64,000 bases of DNA, taken from NCBI GenBank assembly GCA_964619555.1, contig CAZUDV010000009.1, positions 62,001 through 126,000 on the forward strand. The letters run 5' to 3'. This document shows positions 1 to 9,364 of this stretch, piece by piece. Each line of letters begins with the position of its first letter. Within the stretch, counting starts at the first letter, position 1. This stretch comes from JAGOPY01 sp964619555 (GTDB lineage Bacteria > Bacteroidota > Bacteroidia > Bacteroidales > JAGOPY01). Position numbers and translations under genes: made by a program. A model generated the notes under the pieces. That model searched no databases. It worked only from the letters and a program-made list of their open reading frames with translations, and was not told where the DNA came from.

Positions 1-1032
1 ATCCACCGCTTTGATGTAAGTATATTTACTTTTGTTAATTTGATGCGATTTAAAATGAGTTGAAAGGTCTAATGTACGGACAATGGCTGGCTTAGTGTAA
101 ATCCTGTGAAGATGTCGGTCATATTCCTCCTCGTTTCGTACTAAGGGGCTGATTGGTTTATGTACATTATTACCCTGGTGGTCGGGTGTAAAATCAGCCA
201 TGGTAGGCAGCCGTTTAAGGTGCATGTTATTGGCTGGCCGGCAGGCCATCAGGCCCAGGGTATAAGGTTTCCGGGGATTGTGCAGGATTTCGGACGCGGT
301 TCCGGCCTCTATCATCTGGCCCTGGTTCATCACGAGAATATCGTCGGCTATTTCCGCGGCAAGATCAAGGTCATGGGTTATGAAAAGAAGAGCCATCCCA
401 TATTTCGCACGCAGATCTTTCAGTAAATCGATGATACTTTTCTGGACCGATACGTCGAGGGCTGTTGTCGGTTCGTCGGCTATCAGCAGGACAGGACGGG
501 AAGCAACCGCCATTGCAATCATGATCCTTTGTTTCTGTCCTCCGGATAACTCGTGAGGATAGCTTCGGAAAATTTCTTCAGGTCTTGACAAACGGACCTC
601 CTGAAATAATTCCAGGGTTTTATCCTTTGCATCCCGGTATGATACAGGCGCATGGGCCCTTATGGACTCTATAACCTGGTTACCGCATTTGATCACCGGG
701 TTCAGGCTTGTCATAGGTTCCTGGAATATCATGGAGATACGGTTACCACGAATCCGGCGCATCTGGCGGTTGTCTTCAGAAAGAAGGTCAATAACACCTG
801 CGGGGTTTTCAATAAATTGGAGCTTTTGAGCGTTTACCCGGGCCGGGGGAACGGGCAGCAGTCCCATGATGGCGAGTGCAGTAACGGACTTGCCGGAACC
901 GGATTCACCGATAATTCCAAGGGACCTGCTTTTTTCGATGTCGAATGACAGGCCCTTTACGGCGTGGAAGATTTTTTTTTCCTGGAGGAAGGAAACCGAG
1001 AGATTTTTTATTTCGAGGATGTTGGATGGCAT
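1..1032 (-). CDS. Dipeptide/oligopeptide ABC transporter ATP-binding protein, two-domain (DppD-DppF-like), 3' part cut by window edge
   Basis: The frame opens with ATG at 1032 and is open to base 1, giving 344 codons with the C-terminus outside the window. The first ATPase domain is complete: Walker A GESGSGKS, signature LSGGQKQR, Walker B VLLIADEPTTALD and the H-loop ITHDL. The Opp/Dpp-type C-terminal motif follows (NPRKPYTLGLMACRP). At the left edge a second domain begins with TYIKAVD, the usual start of a DppF-like half, so this is a tandem ATPase fusion common in Bacteroidota. It should power peptide import or export at the inner membrane; permease partners are not in the window. Domain identity is sure, the substrate is inferred from family only. 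Confidence 0.9.
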   Translation of the reverse strand, partial: MPSNILEIKNLSVSFLQEKKIFHAVKGLSFDIEKSRSLGIIGESGSGKSVTALAIMGLLPVPPARVNAQKLQFIENPAGVIDLLSEDNRQMRRIRGNRISMIFQEPMTSLNPVIKCGNQVIESIRAHAPVSYRDAKDKTLELFQEVRLSRPEEIFRSYPHELSGGQKQRIMIAMAVASRPVLLIADEPTTALDVSVQKSIIDLLKDLRAKYGMALLFITHDLDLAAEIADDILVMNQGQMIEAGTASEILHNPRKPYTLGLMACRPANNMHLKRLPTMADFTPDHQGNNVHKPISPLVRNEEEYDRHLHRIYTKPAIVRTLDLSTHFKSHQINKSKYTYIKAVD

Positions 1033-1041
1033 TTTATACCA

Positions 1042-1069
1042 CCCTCCAAGGGTTTAAACCCTTGGGGGG
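1042..1069. repeat. Palindromic repeat with CCAAGGG core (copy 1)
   Basis: Positions 1046-1065 form a perfect 20-nt palindrome, CCAAGGGTTTAAACCCTTGG, and the stem extends outward to 1042-1069 with one T/G wobble. It sits in the 122-bp gap between the divergent ABC ATPase and ComF genes. A related palindrome with the same CCCTCCAAGGG arm occurs at 9928-9957. It may be a hairpin or a small dispersed repeat; between divergent genes a terminator role is unlikely. Confidence 0.7.
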
Positions 1070-1154
1070 TCTCCCAAAGTTACAGACTTTTCAACACCAC
1101 CGGGTATATTTCGGTGATTATCCGATTAACAAAGTACAACACAAACGAAATATT

Positions 1155-1868
1155 ATGATGACACCAATTAAACACATTATTCATTTATGGGATGACTTAC
1201 TCTGCCTGTTTTTTCCCAATTTATGCGCGGGTTGCGGAAGAACGCTTGTGAGGGGGGAAAAAGTGATTTGCACCGCCTGCCTGTTCCATCTTCCTAAAAC
1301 CTTTTTTCATCATGATACGGATAATCCTCTCAGTAAGGTTTTCTGGGGCCGGGTTAACCTGGAGGGAGTTGCTGCTTATGTCTATTTCCAGAAAGGTGGA
1401 ACAGTCCAACGATTGCTTCATCAACTGAAATATAAGGGCCAAAAGGAGATAGGTATACAAATGGGGCGGCTTTATGGCCCTGAACTGAAAACGGCTGAAG
1501 TTTTCCGGAGTGCTGACGTCATTGTTCCGGTTCCATTGCATCCAAGGAAGCTCAGGAAACGAGGCTACAACCAGAGCCTGATGTTCGCTGAAGGACTTTC
1601 CTCTGCCATGGGAATCAGGCTTGAAACCAGGTCCTTATACCGAAAAGAGTACTCGCAGACTCAAACCCGCAAATCGCGTTATAATCGCTGGGAGAATGTG
1701 GAATACATTTTTGCTGTCAGAAATCCTGAAAAGTTGAACGATAAGCATATATTACTGGTTGATGATGTGATCACCACCGGTGCTACTACCGAGGCCTGTG
1801 CCCAGGTCCTGTTGAAAGTACCGGGAGTCAGGGTGAGTGTTGCGGCCATCGCCTATGCCAGTTTCTGA
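1155..1868 (+). CDS. ComF family protein (phosphoribosyltransferase-type competence protein)
   Basis: The 237-aa protein has the ComF layout. An N-terminal zinc-binding region carries two cysteine pairs (CAGC near residue 20 and CTAC near residue 38). A C-terminal phosphoribosyltransferase domain carries the PRPP loop ILLVDDVITTGAT. The PVPLHPRKLRKRGYNQS block is a ComF hallmark. I chose the ATG at 1155 because it begins the conserved part; the frame stays open upstream to 945, but that extension reads antisense through the ABC gene. ComF homologues act in natural DNA uptake or single-strand DNA handling. It ends 3 bp from the convergent lamin-tail gene. Confidence 0.88.
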   Translation: MMTPIKHIIHLWDDLLCLFFPNLCAGCGRTLVRGEKVICTACLFHLPKTFFHHDTDNPLSKVFWGRVNLEGVAAYVYFQKGGTVQRLLHQLKYKGQKEIGIQMGRLYGPELKTAEVFRSADVIVPVPLHPRKLRKRGYNQSLMFAEGLSSAMGIRLETRSLYRKEYSQTQTRKSRYNRWENVEYIFAVRNPEKLNDKHILLVDDVITTGATTEACAQVLLKVPGVRVSVAAIAYASF

Positions 1869-1871
1869 AAA

Positions 1872-4478
1872 TCATTTGCGACGTGCCAGTACACAGGCCT
1901 TCTTATAAACAGAGGTCCGCCCGTCCATATCAAGGGCTTCCAGATAAATGACATAGAGGCCATCTGCAGCCGGGGACCGGTCATCCATGGTTCCATCCCA
2001 GGAATACATGCCCGTCGTACCCGGCATTTCATTGTTAGCCAAGGTCCTGGTCAGAAATCCACAGGAGGAAAAAACAAGAATGGAGATGAGCCTCCCGGGT
2101 TCGCTGAACTGGTAGGATATTCCAAGCTGGTCCTCCAGCCCGTCTCCGTCCGGAGAAAATGACACCGGATTGATGGATAATTTGCCATCACTGGTCCATT
2201 TTTCAAGGTATTGGGAATTTCGATACCCCGGTGTACCAAATCCGGCCGTTTCCGCAGCCGAATGCCAGTTGTCAGGCTCATCCCCCAGGCGGTCAGGGCA
2301 AATTCTTTCAAGCGTAACCCCTTCCGTGTTGTTCAACAGAATAAAGTGCATATCTTCTTGATAGTGAAAATTATCGACGATTTTACCATTGCAGTACAGC
2401 AGCACCCGGCCTTCATCATTGTTATAATAAGGAAATGAATGCATTTCCATGAAAGCATGCTGATCCTGGATAATATACTGCGACTTTACCATGGATGGAT
2501 TTTTAGTCAACACGAGATATTCCCCGGGCAAAATAGATCCGCACTCTGGAGAAACCTCTGCGTATTGCGTGTCGGGAGGATTTGGAGGCGAATCCCTTAC
2601 GGAAGCCAGGATCAGGTCACTTAAGAGGATGGACTTCTCCGACCGGTTGTAAATCTCCACAAAATCAACGCCATCACCAAGCGGATTGAACAGGATCTCA
2701 TTGATTACCAAATCGAAAGATTCACAGGGTTCCGGCCAGGCAAAGTCAGAGACCAGCATTTCCGTATTGGTACCACCCGTGCAATTTTTGAGACCGTGTT
2801 CAACGAAAAGCGAATAGATCTTACCGGGGGATCCGTCGGTAGACAGGTGCAGCCGAACCTGCCTGAAATCGGGACCGAGAGGGGTTGATCCCGTTATGGT
2901 CAGCTCTTCTCCTTCGACAGTGAAATGACTTAGATCAGAGACAGAGAGGCTATCCATTGACTCACTGAATGTGACATCGATAATATCTGGACTTACACAA
3001 CAAATTCCGGCAATTCTGAGGCCTTCCTCAATGACTATCGTATTAAAATTCGGACCTCCGGGTGTACCGCCCTCCGGATTACCGGATGCGCTCCAGATGG
3101 TTTTATCCAGGCATGGATTATCCAAATGGCAGATTTCCAAAGAATATCCCCCATCAGATTTGATCTCATCCCCGTACCATGTTGCGTCATAATCCAGGTA
3201 ACAGATTCCTAAACCATTCCGGTCGGTCAAATGGATGGCGGTTCCGCTGTTTGGAAGAACGAAAGAGTTCAGTCCGATTGCCCTCCCATACGCCTGCATG
3301 GTGCCAACCGCCCCCTCTGCACAAAGAATGAAATACTCGCCCGGAGGGATTGAGAGATCCGGTAAGTCATGGACCGTCGATCCGATTTTCAGCGTCCATT
3401 CTTTCAGACGGATATCCTGCTGGCTGCGGTTGAAAATCTCCAGGTATTCCTGTTCCGGTAAACCGGCAGACGGCGTCGGATCGGCCATAATTTCAGTGAA
3501 GATGATATCATAAGGCTGTGGAAGATAATAGTTTATCTGGATGGAGGCTTGTTCTGTCACATTACCGGAAAGGTCTTTAACATCCTTGATTTGAAGGTAA
3601 TAAGTTCTGGAATTTTCCAGTGCTGCATCAAAAAACAGCCTGACCTCCGAGGGTTCCAGCAACCGGATGGCCGAATAGGGTTGAACGGAATCCGGAAGCA
3701 ACTGATAATTCGTTTCTTCTTCAGCACTCATCAGCTCTATCGGTTCATTGAATTTTAAAGCAATTTCAGAAGGGTTCTCTACTATCACACTTACGACTGA
3801 TGGAGGCGTGGTATCAATGATCTCAGGTCCGGCGTAAAAATCATCGAAATAGAACCTGGAGGCATTTGAACTGGTGTATTGAAAAAAGATCCCGCAGTGA
3901 TCTCCTGCCTGATAGGCCGAATCAGAGATTTCCCCGACCTTTGTCATGGCATAGCCGCCGGATGCATCTCCCCAAAAACTCCAACTATCATTTTCCCGGC
4001 GAACGATACGCATCCTTAAAGCATTTGTCGGATTTCCGGTGTACAGATGCTTCATGCAGACCAGGCTGGTCAACAGGGAAGAATCCTGCCGGCAGAAATA
4101 AACGCTGTCATCAGGGCCGCCGATTTGCAGGAAATATCCCTTCAGGGGATTTTTCAACGTATCGTTGTCGGTCAGAAGATAGATCCGTGCAAAATTCCCG
4201 GCTGACGTATTAAAGCTGAGTTTAAGCCAGAATTGCCATTCGAGGTTTCCAGTCATAGCGTAAGCAACGGATAGATACGACTGGCCGGCATTCACCGCAT
4301 CCAGTTGAAGGGCGGGCCTCTGGCCTTCCGGAACAGCCGTTGATGACGATAGTTTAAAATTTTCAAGGTCACCATTCCAGCTTGGATCCGCTGTGAAGTT
4401 GCCATCTGAAAAATTCTCCCGGACCTGCCCTGAGATGACCAGTGGCAATAAGACAATAAGTAAAATTGCTTTTTTCAT
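1872..4478 (-). CDS. Secreted lamin-tail-domain protein with Ig-like and FlgD-like domains
   Basis: The 868-aa product starts with a signal peptide (MKKAILLIVLLPLVISGQ); the ATG at 4478 is preferred over an in-frame ATG at 4532 that would add 18 non-signal residues. Visible domains, in order, are a jelly-roll-like N-terminal region, an Ig-like segment (around 225-315), lamin-tail domain 1 (about 322-430, FTEIMADPTPSAG), a second Ig-like segment, lamin-tail domain 2 (about 585-690, INEILFNPLGDGVDFVEIYN) and a FlgD-like Ig fold at the C-terminus (about 769-868, SPDGDGLED and WDGTMDD). Large secreted lamin-tail proteins are typical of Bacteroidota and are probably adhesive or structural. The C-terminus (CVLARRK) is not a canonical type IX sorting domain that I can recognise. 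Confidence 0.82.
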   Translation of the reverse strand: MKKAILLIVLLPLVISGQVRENFSDGNFTADPSWNGDLENFKLSSSTAVPEGQRPALQLDAVNAGQSYLSVAYAMTGNLEWQFWLKLSFNTSAGNFARIYLLTDNDTLKNPLKGYFLQIGGPDDSVYFCRQDSSLLTSLVCMKHLYTGNPTNALRMRIVRRENDSWSFWGDASGGYAMTKVGEISDSAYQAGDHCGIFFQYTSSNASRFYFDDFYAGPEIIDTTPPSVVSVIVENPSEIALKFNEPIELMSAEEETNYQLLPDSVQPYSAIRLLEPSEVRLFFDAALENSRTYYLQIKDVKDLSGNVTEQASIQINYYLPQPYDIIFTEIMADPTPSAGLPEQEYLEIFNRSQQDIRLKEWTLKIGSTVHDLPDLSIPPGEYFILCAEGAVGTMQAYGRAIGLNSFVLPNSGTAIHLTDRNGLGICYLDYDATWYGDEIKSDGGYSLEICHLDNPCLDKTIWSASGNPEGGTPGGPNFNTIVIEEGLRIAGICCVSPDIIDVTFSESMDSLSVSDLSHFTVEGEELTITGSTPLGPDFRQVRLHLSTDGSPGKIYSLFVEHGLKNCTGGTNTEMLVSDFAWPEPCESFDLVINEILFNPLGDGVDFVEIYNRSEKSILLSDLILASVRDSPPNPPDTQYAEVSPECGSILPGEYLVLTKNPSMVKSQYIIQDQHAFMEMHSFPYYNNDEGRVLLYCNGKIVDNFHYQEDMHFILLNNTEGVTLERICPDRLGDEPDNWHSAAETAGFGTPGYRNSQYLEKWTSDGKLSINPVSFSPDGDGLEDQLGISYQFSEPGRLISILVFSSCGFLTRTLANNEMPGTTGMYSWDGTMDDRSPAADGLYVIYLEALDMDGRTSVYKKACVLARRK

Positions 4479-4658
4479 GGTTTTTTTCTGTTTATCGGAA
4501 TATTTAGCAATTATACCCGGTGAGAACGACAAAATTTTTTTGAGGATCCGGAACAGCTTCGAAACAGTGGAATAGAAGGGATTTTTTGGTTCGGATTTAG
4601 GTAGGGTTTAAAGAAAAAGGAATTAAGGAACAGGGATGAGGGAAAGCTGAAACTTTGT

Positions 4659-4666
4659 TACTTTTG
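4659..4666 (+). promoter_or_regulatory. Bacteroidota-type -7 element for asd
   Basis: TACTTTTG matches the Bacteroidota -7 consensus TAnnTTTG and lies 22 nt before the asd start codon. No clear TTG -33 element is visible at the expected distance. Confidence 0.5.
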
Positions 4667-4688
4667 CAGCATTTTAAAGCAGCTTCGG

Positions 4689-5678
4689 ATGAAGATTTGT
4701 GTAGTCGGTGCCACGGGTTTGGTTGGCAGGGAAATGGTACAGGTCCTTCAGGAATTGAATCTTGGGGAAGATGAATTTTTTCCGGTCGCTTCGGCGAGGT
4801 CGGCGGGCAAAAGCATATCTTACAAGGGTAAAGAATACCCGGTCATAAACCCGGCTGAAGCTATTTCCAGGAAACCGCAAATAGCGTTGTTCTCTGCAGG
4901 TGCCGCTGCTTCCAGGGAGTGGGCGCCGCAATTTGCCGAAGCTGGCTGCACGGTTATCGACAATTCCTCAGCCTGGAGGAAAGACCACGGGGTCCCACTG
5001 ATAGTTCCGGAGATAAATGCCGGGATACTGGGAAAACAGGACAAGATCATAGCCAATCCTAACTGTTCCACGATACAGTTAGTTATGGTGCTGGCGCCGT
5101 TACACAGAATATATAAGATACACAGGGTTATCGTATCAACCTACCAATCGGTTACGGGTAGCGGTGCCAAAGGCCGGAACCAGCTCGAAAATGAGCGAAA
5201 CGGGATCGACTCTCCAGCCTTTTATCCTCACCGTATCGATCTTAATCTGATCCCGCAAGCAGGGGACTTTACAGAGGGTGGATATACCACGGAGGAAGAA
5301 AAACTGGCATTCGAAACCTGCAAGATCATTGGCGATAATCAAATAAAGGTTACGGCGACATGTGTCAGGGTGCCGGTATATGGCGCTCATTCCGAAGCGG
5401 TCAATATAGAATTTGAGAGGCCTTATAACCTGCAGGATATACCGGAATTGCTTTCCCGCGAAACAGGTATTATCGTGCAGGATGATCCGGCAAATGCAAT
5501 ATACCCGATGCCATTTTTTGCAAGGGGAAAAGATGATGTGTTTGTGGGCAGGGTCAGACGTGACCGGACGATCCCAAACGGGCTCAATCTCTGGATCGTT
5601 TCGGACAACCTGCGAAAAGGCGCAGCAACGAATGCCGTGCAGATAGGACGTTATTTAGTGGAGAATAATCTGATTTAA
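4689..5678 (+). CDS. asd: Aspartate-semialdehyde dehydrogenase
   Basis: This 329-aa cytoplasmic enzyme converts aspartyl phosphate to aspartate semialdehyde with NADPH, the branch point to lysine/diaminopimelate, threonine and methionine. The NADP-binding glycine motif GATGLVG is at residues 8-14. The catalytic cysteine is Cys126 in NPNCSTIQ. The substrate-binding and dimerisation region (RVPVYGAHSEAV) is present, and length fits the family. A TAnnTTTG -7 element lies just upstream. ribF follows after 14 bp on the same strand, so the two are probably cotranscribed. Confidence 0.95.
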   Translation: MKICVVGATGLVGREMVQVLQELNLGEDEFFPVASARSAGKSISYKGKEYPVINPAEAISRKPQIALFSAGAAASREWAPQFAEAGCTVIDNSSAWRKDHGVPLIVPEINAGILGKQDKIIANPNCSTIQLVMVLAPLHRIYKIHRVIVSTYQSVTGSGAKGRNQLENERNGIDSPAFYPHRIDLNLIPQAGDFTEGGYTTEEEKLAFETCKIIGDNQIKVTATCVRVPVYGAHSEAVNIEFERPYNLQDIPELLSRETGIIVQDDPANAIYPMPFFARGKDDVFVGRVRRDRTIPNGLNLWIVSDNLRKGAATNAVQIGRYLVENNLI

Positions 5679-5692
5679 CTGACACCGGGCTC

Positions 5693-6619
5693 TTGAAGAT
5701 ATACCACAACATAGATTTGTTCCAGCCGGTCCCCAATGCCATCGTTACAGTCGGGACATTCGATGGCGTTCACATCGGGCACCAGCAGATCTTTCGTCTG
5801 ATGGCGGAGGAAGCCAGGAAAATAGGCGGTGAAACGGTAGTGGTAACCTTTTTCCCGCATCCGCGGCTGGTCATTCATCCGGATAGCAAAGGATTGAAAT
5901 TCATTACGATACAAGAGCGCAAGTACGAGATCATAAGCCGGAATAATATCGATCATCTGATCATCATTCCCTTTACACGAGATTTTTCCCATCTTTCTTC
6001 GGCCGAGTTTGTGAAAAAGTATCTTGTGGAGAAAGTTCATGTTAAAAAAATGGTCGTAGGGTATGACCATCACTTCGGGAAAGACCGTCTGGGTGGATTT
6101 AATGAGCTGAAAGGGCTTGGCACCATTCATGGTTTTGATGTGATGGAGATCCCGGCGATGATTGTCGACGGGACGCCCGTCAGCTCCACGAAAATCCGCA
6201 ATGCTTTAGTGGAAGGAAATGTCAGGCATGCCAATAGCCTGCTCGGATACGATTACTCCATTTCCGGCAGGGTGGTGTATGGAAACCGGATTGGCAGAAC
6301 CATCGGCTTTCCAACTGCTAACATTGAAATTGAAGATGAGTATAAGCTGATCTCAGCCGTTGGGGTATATGCATGCCGGGTGGATTTTCACGGCAGAATG
6401 TTCAAGGGGATGGGTAATATCGGTTACAGGCCGACCATCGAGAGGGGGAACCTGACCATTGAAGTCAATATTTTTAATTTCGATGAAGACATCTATGGCG
6501 AGAGGATCACTATATATTTCATTGAACGGATAAGGGATGAAGTTAAATTCGAAAATATAGCCGCCCTGAGAGACCAGCTTATCACGGACAGGGCAAAGGT
6601 GATGGAAATATTGAAATGA
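5693..6619 (+). CDS. ribF: Bifunctional riboflavin kinase / FAD synthetase
   Basis: The 308-aa protein makes FMN and then FAD from riboflavin and ATP. The N-terminal FAD synthetase domain shows the nucleotidyltransferase motif GTFDGVHIGHQ (about 22-32) and SSTKIRNAL (about 164-172). The C-terminal riboflavin kinase domain shows GNRIGRTIGFPTANI and the GVYA block. The start is a TTG at 5693; no in-frame ATG precedes the conserved GTFDGVH. It follows asd by 14 bp. A heptamer tandem array begins 25 bp after its stop. Confidence 0.93.
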   Translation: MKIYHNIDLFQPVPNAIVTVGTFDGVHIGHQQIFRLMAEEARKIGGETVVVTFFPHPRLVIHPDSKGLKFITIQERKYEIISRNNIDHLIIIPFTRDFSHLSSAEFVKKYLVEKVHVKKMVVGYDHHFGKDRLGGFNELKGLGTIHGFDVMEIPAMIVDGTPVSSTKIRNALVEGNVRHANSLLGYDYSISGRVVYGNRIGRTIGFPTANIEIEDEYKLISAVGVYACRVDFHGRMFKGMGNIGYRPTIERGNLTIEVNIFNFDEDIYGERITIYFIERIRDEVKFENIAALRDQLITDRAKVMEILK

Positions 6620-6644
6620 TTTAGGATCAAGCATCTTTATTTCC

Positions 6645-6714
6645 AAACTGCAAACTGCAAACTGCAAACTGCGAACTGCGAACTGGGAACTGCGAACTGG
6701 GAACTGCGAACTAC
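6645..6714. repeat. Tandem heptamer array (AAACTGC / GAACTGC / GAACTGG), 10 units
   Basis: Ten consecutive 7-nt units run without a gap between the ribF stop and the gldH stop, two convergent genes. Units drift from AAACTGC at the left to GAACTGC and GAACTGG at the right. The same heptamer class recurs inside the deacetylase gene at 20655-20685 and 20840-20874. Confidence 0.95.
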
Positions 6715-6727
6715 GATTTATCTTTTT

Positions 6728-7192
6728 TCAGGAGCCTCGTTTGACGATCAATCCGACCTGCATGATCCCGGGAATATCCGAATAAGACATTTTACTCGAA
6801 ATTTCCACTTTACAGGTGCCCGGTTCTGTGAAAGTAAATCCTTTCCATAATAACTTTTCAACATCCCAAAGATCTCCCATACCATGGCCAAGCAGATTGC
6901 CGTCCTTGTCTTTGAAATCGATCCGGTGTTCCGACGACCTGGTTTCACCGGAGGGGGTGTAAAAAGTAAAATCGATGGTCATGGATTTCAGCGGCAATTG
7001 CTCCATATAGCGGAAGGCGACATAAAAATCATAAGGGGTTGACGGGTTCTCGATATTAAAATCGAATTCTATCACATTAAAACGGTTCCAGATATTGCCT
7101 TTGATGTCTTCGTAATGCTCATATACCTTACGCTGATTGCAGCAGGTTAGAAGAAGCATGGAAAGAAGGGCAATTATGGTGATTTTTTTCAT
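6728..7192 (-). CDS. gldH: Gliding motility lipoprotein GldH-like
   Basis: This 154-aa protein begins with a lipoprotein signal (MKKITIIALLSMLLLTCC, acylated cysteine probably residue 17 or 18). The body matches the GldH pattern: VYEHYEDI, WNRFNVIEFDFNI, an iRn-like YVAFRYMEQLPL strand, and GHGMGDLWDVE. GldH is part of the gliding machinery and is associated with type IX secretion in Bacteroidota; it is an envelope lipoprotein found also in non-gliding members. Recognition rests on pattern rather than catalytic residues. Its TAnnTTTG -7 element is at 7209-7216. It converges with ribF across a heptamer array. Confidence 0.72.
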   Translation of the reverse strand: MKKITIIALLSMLLLTCCNQRKVYEHYEDIKGNIWNRFNVIEFDFNIENPSTPYDFYVAFRYMEQLPLKSMTIDFTFYTPSGETRSSEHRIDFKDKDGNLLGHGMGDLWDVEKLLWKGFTFTEPGTCKVEISSKMSYSDIPGIMQVGLIVKRGS

Positions 7193-7208
7193 CGGGCAAA
7201 GGTTTTAA

Positions 7209-7216
7209 CAAAAGTA
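7209..7216 (-). promoter_or_regulatory. Bacteroidota-type -7 element for gldH
   Basis: On the minus strand TACTTTTG matches TAnnTTTG and ends 16 nt before the gldH start codon. No clear -33 TTG is seen. Confidence 0.45.
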
Positions 7217-7283
7217 ATTCAAATATGATGGATGAGAATAATGTTGAAATGATGAGTATTTTCGTACACCAAAGTGCGAAAGG

Positions 7284-7913
7284 ATGCCTCAGCAAAAATA
7301 TTATGTCGTCTGGAAAGGGATTAGACCAGGGATATTCGAATCCTGGAAAGAATGTGAAAAGCAGATAAGGGGGGTTCAGGGGGCGGTTTATAAATCTTTT
7401 CCTTCGGCAGAGGAGGCGCAAAAGGCTTTTAATTCCGACTGGAGGAATTATATAACCAAAGGAGGCTTGAAAAAACAGGTCAGGAAAATTTTCACGGAAG
7501 GAGGTCCTGAACTGAACAGCCTGAGTGTAGATGCAGCCTGCAGCGGGAATCCCGGCAATCTGGAGTACAGGGGGGTCGACACCCGTACCGGGAAGGAGCT
7601 ATTCCATCAGGGCGTTTTCCCACTGGGTACCGTGAATATAGGGGAATTTCTGGCTATCGTGCACGGGCTGGCTTATCTGGATAAGCAGAACAGCCGGATT
7701 CCGGTTTATTCCGACTCGCGGACTGCCATAAAATGGGTAAAAGACAGGAAGATCAAGACAAATCTCGCCAGGAATGACACAACTGAAGATTTATTCAATC
7801 TTGTGGAACGAGCTATCGGTTGGCTGGAGCAGCACGAATACTCCAATCAAATCATGAAATGGGATACGGAATCCTGGGGAGAGATCCCGGCAGATTTTGG
7901 AAGGAAAGGATGA
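7284..7913 (+). CDS. Ribonuclease HI with N-terminal viroplasmin domain
   Basis: The 209-aa protein combines a viroplasmin / RNase H1 N-terminal domain (about 5-52, YYVVWKGIRPGIFESWKEC, binds RNA-DNA hybrids) with a C-terminal RNase H fold. The four acidic catalytic residues are visible: Asp83 (SVDAACSGNPG), Glu121 (GEFLAI), Asp144 (YSDSRTA) and Asp194 (KWDTESWGE). It removes RNA from RNA-DNA hybrids. This fusion is common in Bacteroidota. The gene is divergent from gldH with a 91-bp gap and converges with the membrane protein gene that ends at 7936. Confidence 0.93.
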   Translation: MPQQKYYVVWKGIRPGIFESWKECEKQIRGVQGAVYKSFPSAEEAQKAFNSDWRNYITKGGLKKQVRKIFTEGGPELNSLSVDAACSGNPGNLEYRGVDTRTGKELFHQGVFPLGTVNIGEFLAIVHGLAYLDKQNSRIPVYSDSRTAIKWVKDRKIKTNLARNDTTEDLFNLVERAIGWLEQHEYSNQIMKWDTESWGEIPADFGRKG

Positions 7914-7935
7914 AATGGCTGTTATGCTGCTTTCA

Positions 7936-9294
7936 TCAGGTCATCACCGGACTGATGGAGATGTTGATCTCAATGATAAAATGCAGTCCGATGCCCAGCA
8001 TGATTCTCAGAAAAGAGATGGCTACCAGCATCAGAATAAGGTAACCCAGTTGAATGTTCCTCTTTTTTTTGATCTTCAGGAGATTCAGCTTGGGTTTCAC
8101 TTTTTCATTGAAGAAAGGAGGAATCACCAGGAAGACCATAGAGAAGAACATCAGTGTTTCGTAAGGGTATTCGAAGGTTTTGGGCAAACGGAGCAGCAGC
8201 AGGACCACAGTTCCGATCAGCCAGGGCAGCGCCAGCTGGGTAAAAATGAAGGCAATCCTGTGCTCTGATTTGATCCGTGAGACAGAGTCGGAGGTTTCCA
8301 TCACTGCTTCGGCCGAATAATAGCCAAAAATTCCCAGTATAAACAAAGAGACGATACTGAATAGGAATTTAAAAGCCGTATTCATGTACATCCAGGCGGC
8401 TACATAACCAAATCCTTCATCTGTCACCACCCCTGAAGGAAATGCCCCGAAAAAATGATTTAAAAGATGAAATCCTGTCCAGAGGATGAATAATTTTTGC
8501 AGCCCGGTAAACCTGCTTTGCTTGAAGACAAATCTGAGCAGGAACAGCCCGAGGAAAAGGCACATGAAGGGAGGAATACCGGTAACCAGCAAAATGTTGA
8601 AACGATTCCAAAGGGTAGAGTGATCATTGAATTTCAGATCATAGTAGTATAAAACCGAATCCAGCCCATACCATGAAGCCACCAGCATACTTGTCAGCCA
8701 GTAGAACAGGTAAACCAGGACGTAAGAAAGCATGAAGATCACGGCGGAGTTAACGACAATCGTCAAACTACGGTAAAAAGGGTTGTATTGAGAAAACAGG
8801 GCAATCTTTTTTTCTTTGGATTCTTCACTGTCGCTCCATGTAAATAATTTTTTGCCAAGGCTCCGGCCGGCTTCCTGTTTTCGATATTCTTTCTGATGTT
8901 TTCGCTTCAGGCTTCTCTTCAATCTGTCTTTTTTTCGCTCTTCCCGACGAAGCGCTCTTTTTTTAAAATAATATTCAATGGATTCGAACAGGTTTCTTTT
9001 GCTTGCGGACTTAAATCGGGACGCTTCGCTGGTAAATTCCTTTATTCGGTCAGGAACATCGCCTGAAAAGTCTTTTTCTCGCAAAGGAGAAGGTTCAGGG
9101 CGCTGTATGGGAAGTGGTTCAACCTTGGCTTTTGGAGCAGAGGAAGGATCATAGTCCATCGGAAGGTTTATTCCCGGAAAGCCAGAGGTATGACGAGTCA
9201 CTACCTTGGGTTTTCTGCCGCGGATCCGGTCAAGCATCCTGCGGAAAAAACTTCTTCTGTGACGTTTCTTATATGGATGGCCGGGACTTGACAT
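7936..9294 (-). CDS. Polytopic membrane protein with long basic N-terminal region, unknown function
   Basis: I do not recognise this 452-aa protein. Residues 1-165 are highly charged and rich in Arg/Lys (RRSFFRRMLDRIRGRKPK, RALRREERKKDRLKR), with a proline-rich stretch near 45-75, and should be cytoplasmic. From about residue 175 there are six to eight hydrophobic segments (for example SAVIFMLSYVLVYLFYWL and FLFSIVSLFILGIFGYY). The last ~20 residues are again hydrophobic. It is divergent from the exosortase gene with 70 bp between starts, so a shared regulatory region, and perhaps a shared process, is possible but unproven. Confidence 0.6.
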   Translation of the reverse strand: MSSPGHPYKKRHRRSFFRRMLDRIRGRKPKVVTRHTSGFPGINLPMDYDPSSAPKAKVEPLPIQRPEPSPLREKDFSGDVPDRIKEFTSEASRFKSASKRNLFESIEYYFKKRALRREERKKDRLKRSLKRKHQKEYRKQEAGRSLGKKLFTWSDSEESKEKKIALFSQYNPFYRSLTIVVNSAVIFMLSYVLVYLFYWLTSMLVASWYGLDSVLYYYDLKFNDHSTLWNRFNILLVTGIPPFMCLFLGLFLLRFVFKQSRFTGLQKLFILWTGFHLLNHFFGAFPSGVVTDEGFGYVAAWMYMNTAFKFLFSIVSLFILGIFGYYSAEAVMETSDSVSRIKSEHRIAFIFTQLALPWLIGTVVLLLLRLPKTFEYPYETLMFFSMVFLVIPPFFNEKVKPKLNLLKIKKKRNIQLGYLILMLVAISFLRIMLGIGLHFIIEINISISPVMT

Positions 9295-9364
9295 TTTTTT
9301 AAGGTTAATTTAAGAGGTAATTATCTTATTTTAGCCGCAAACTTTTCCATTATACCGGCAAAGA

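Noticed and set aside
4479..4532. 18-residue N-terminal extension of the lamin-tail protein
   Set aside because: It would place a polar sequence before the signal peptide that starts at ATG 4478.
6645..6714. Tandem array as a CRISPR
   Set aside because: Units are 7 nt with no spacers, and no cas genes are in the window. The same holds for the other arrays.
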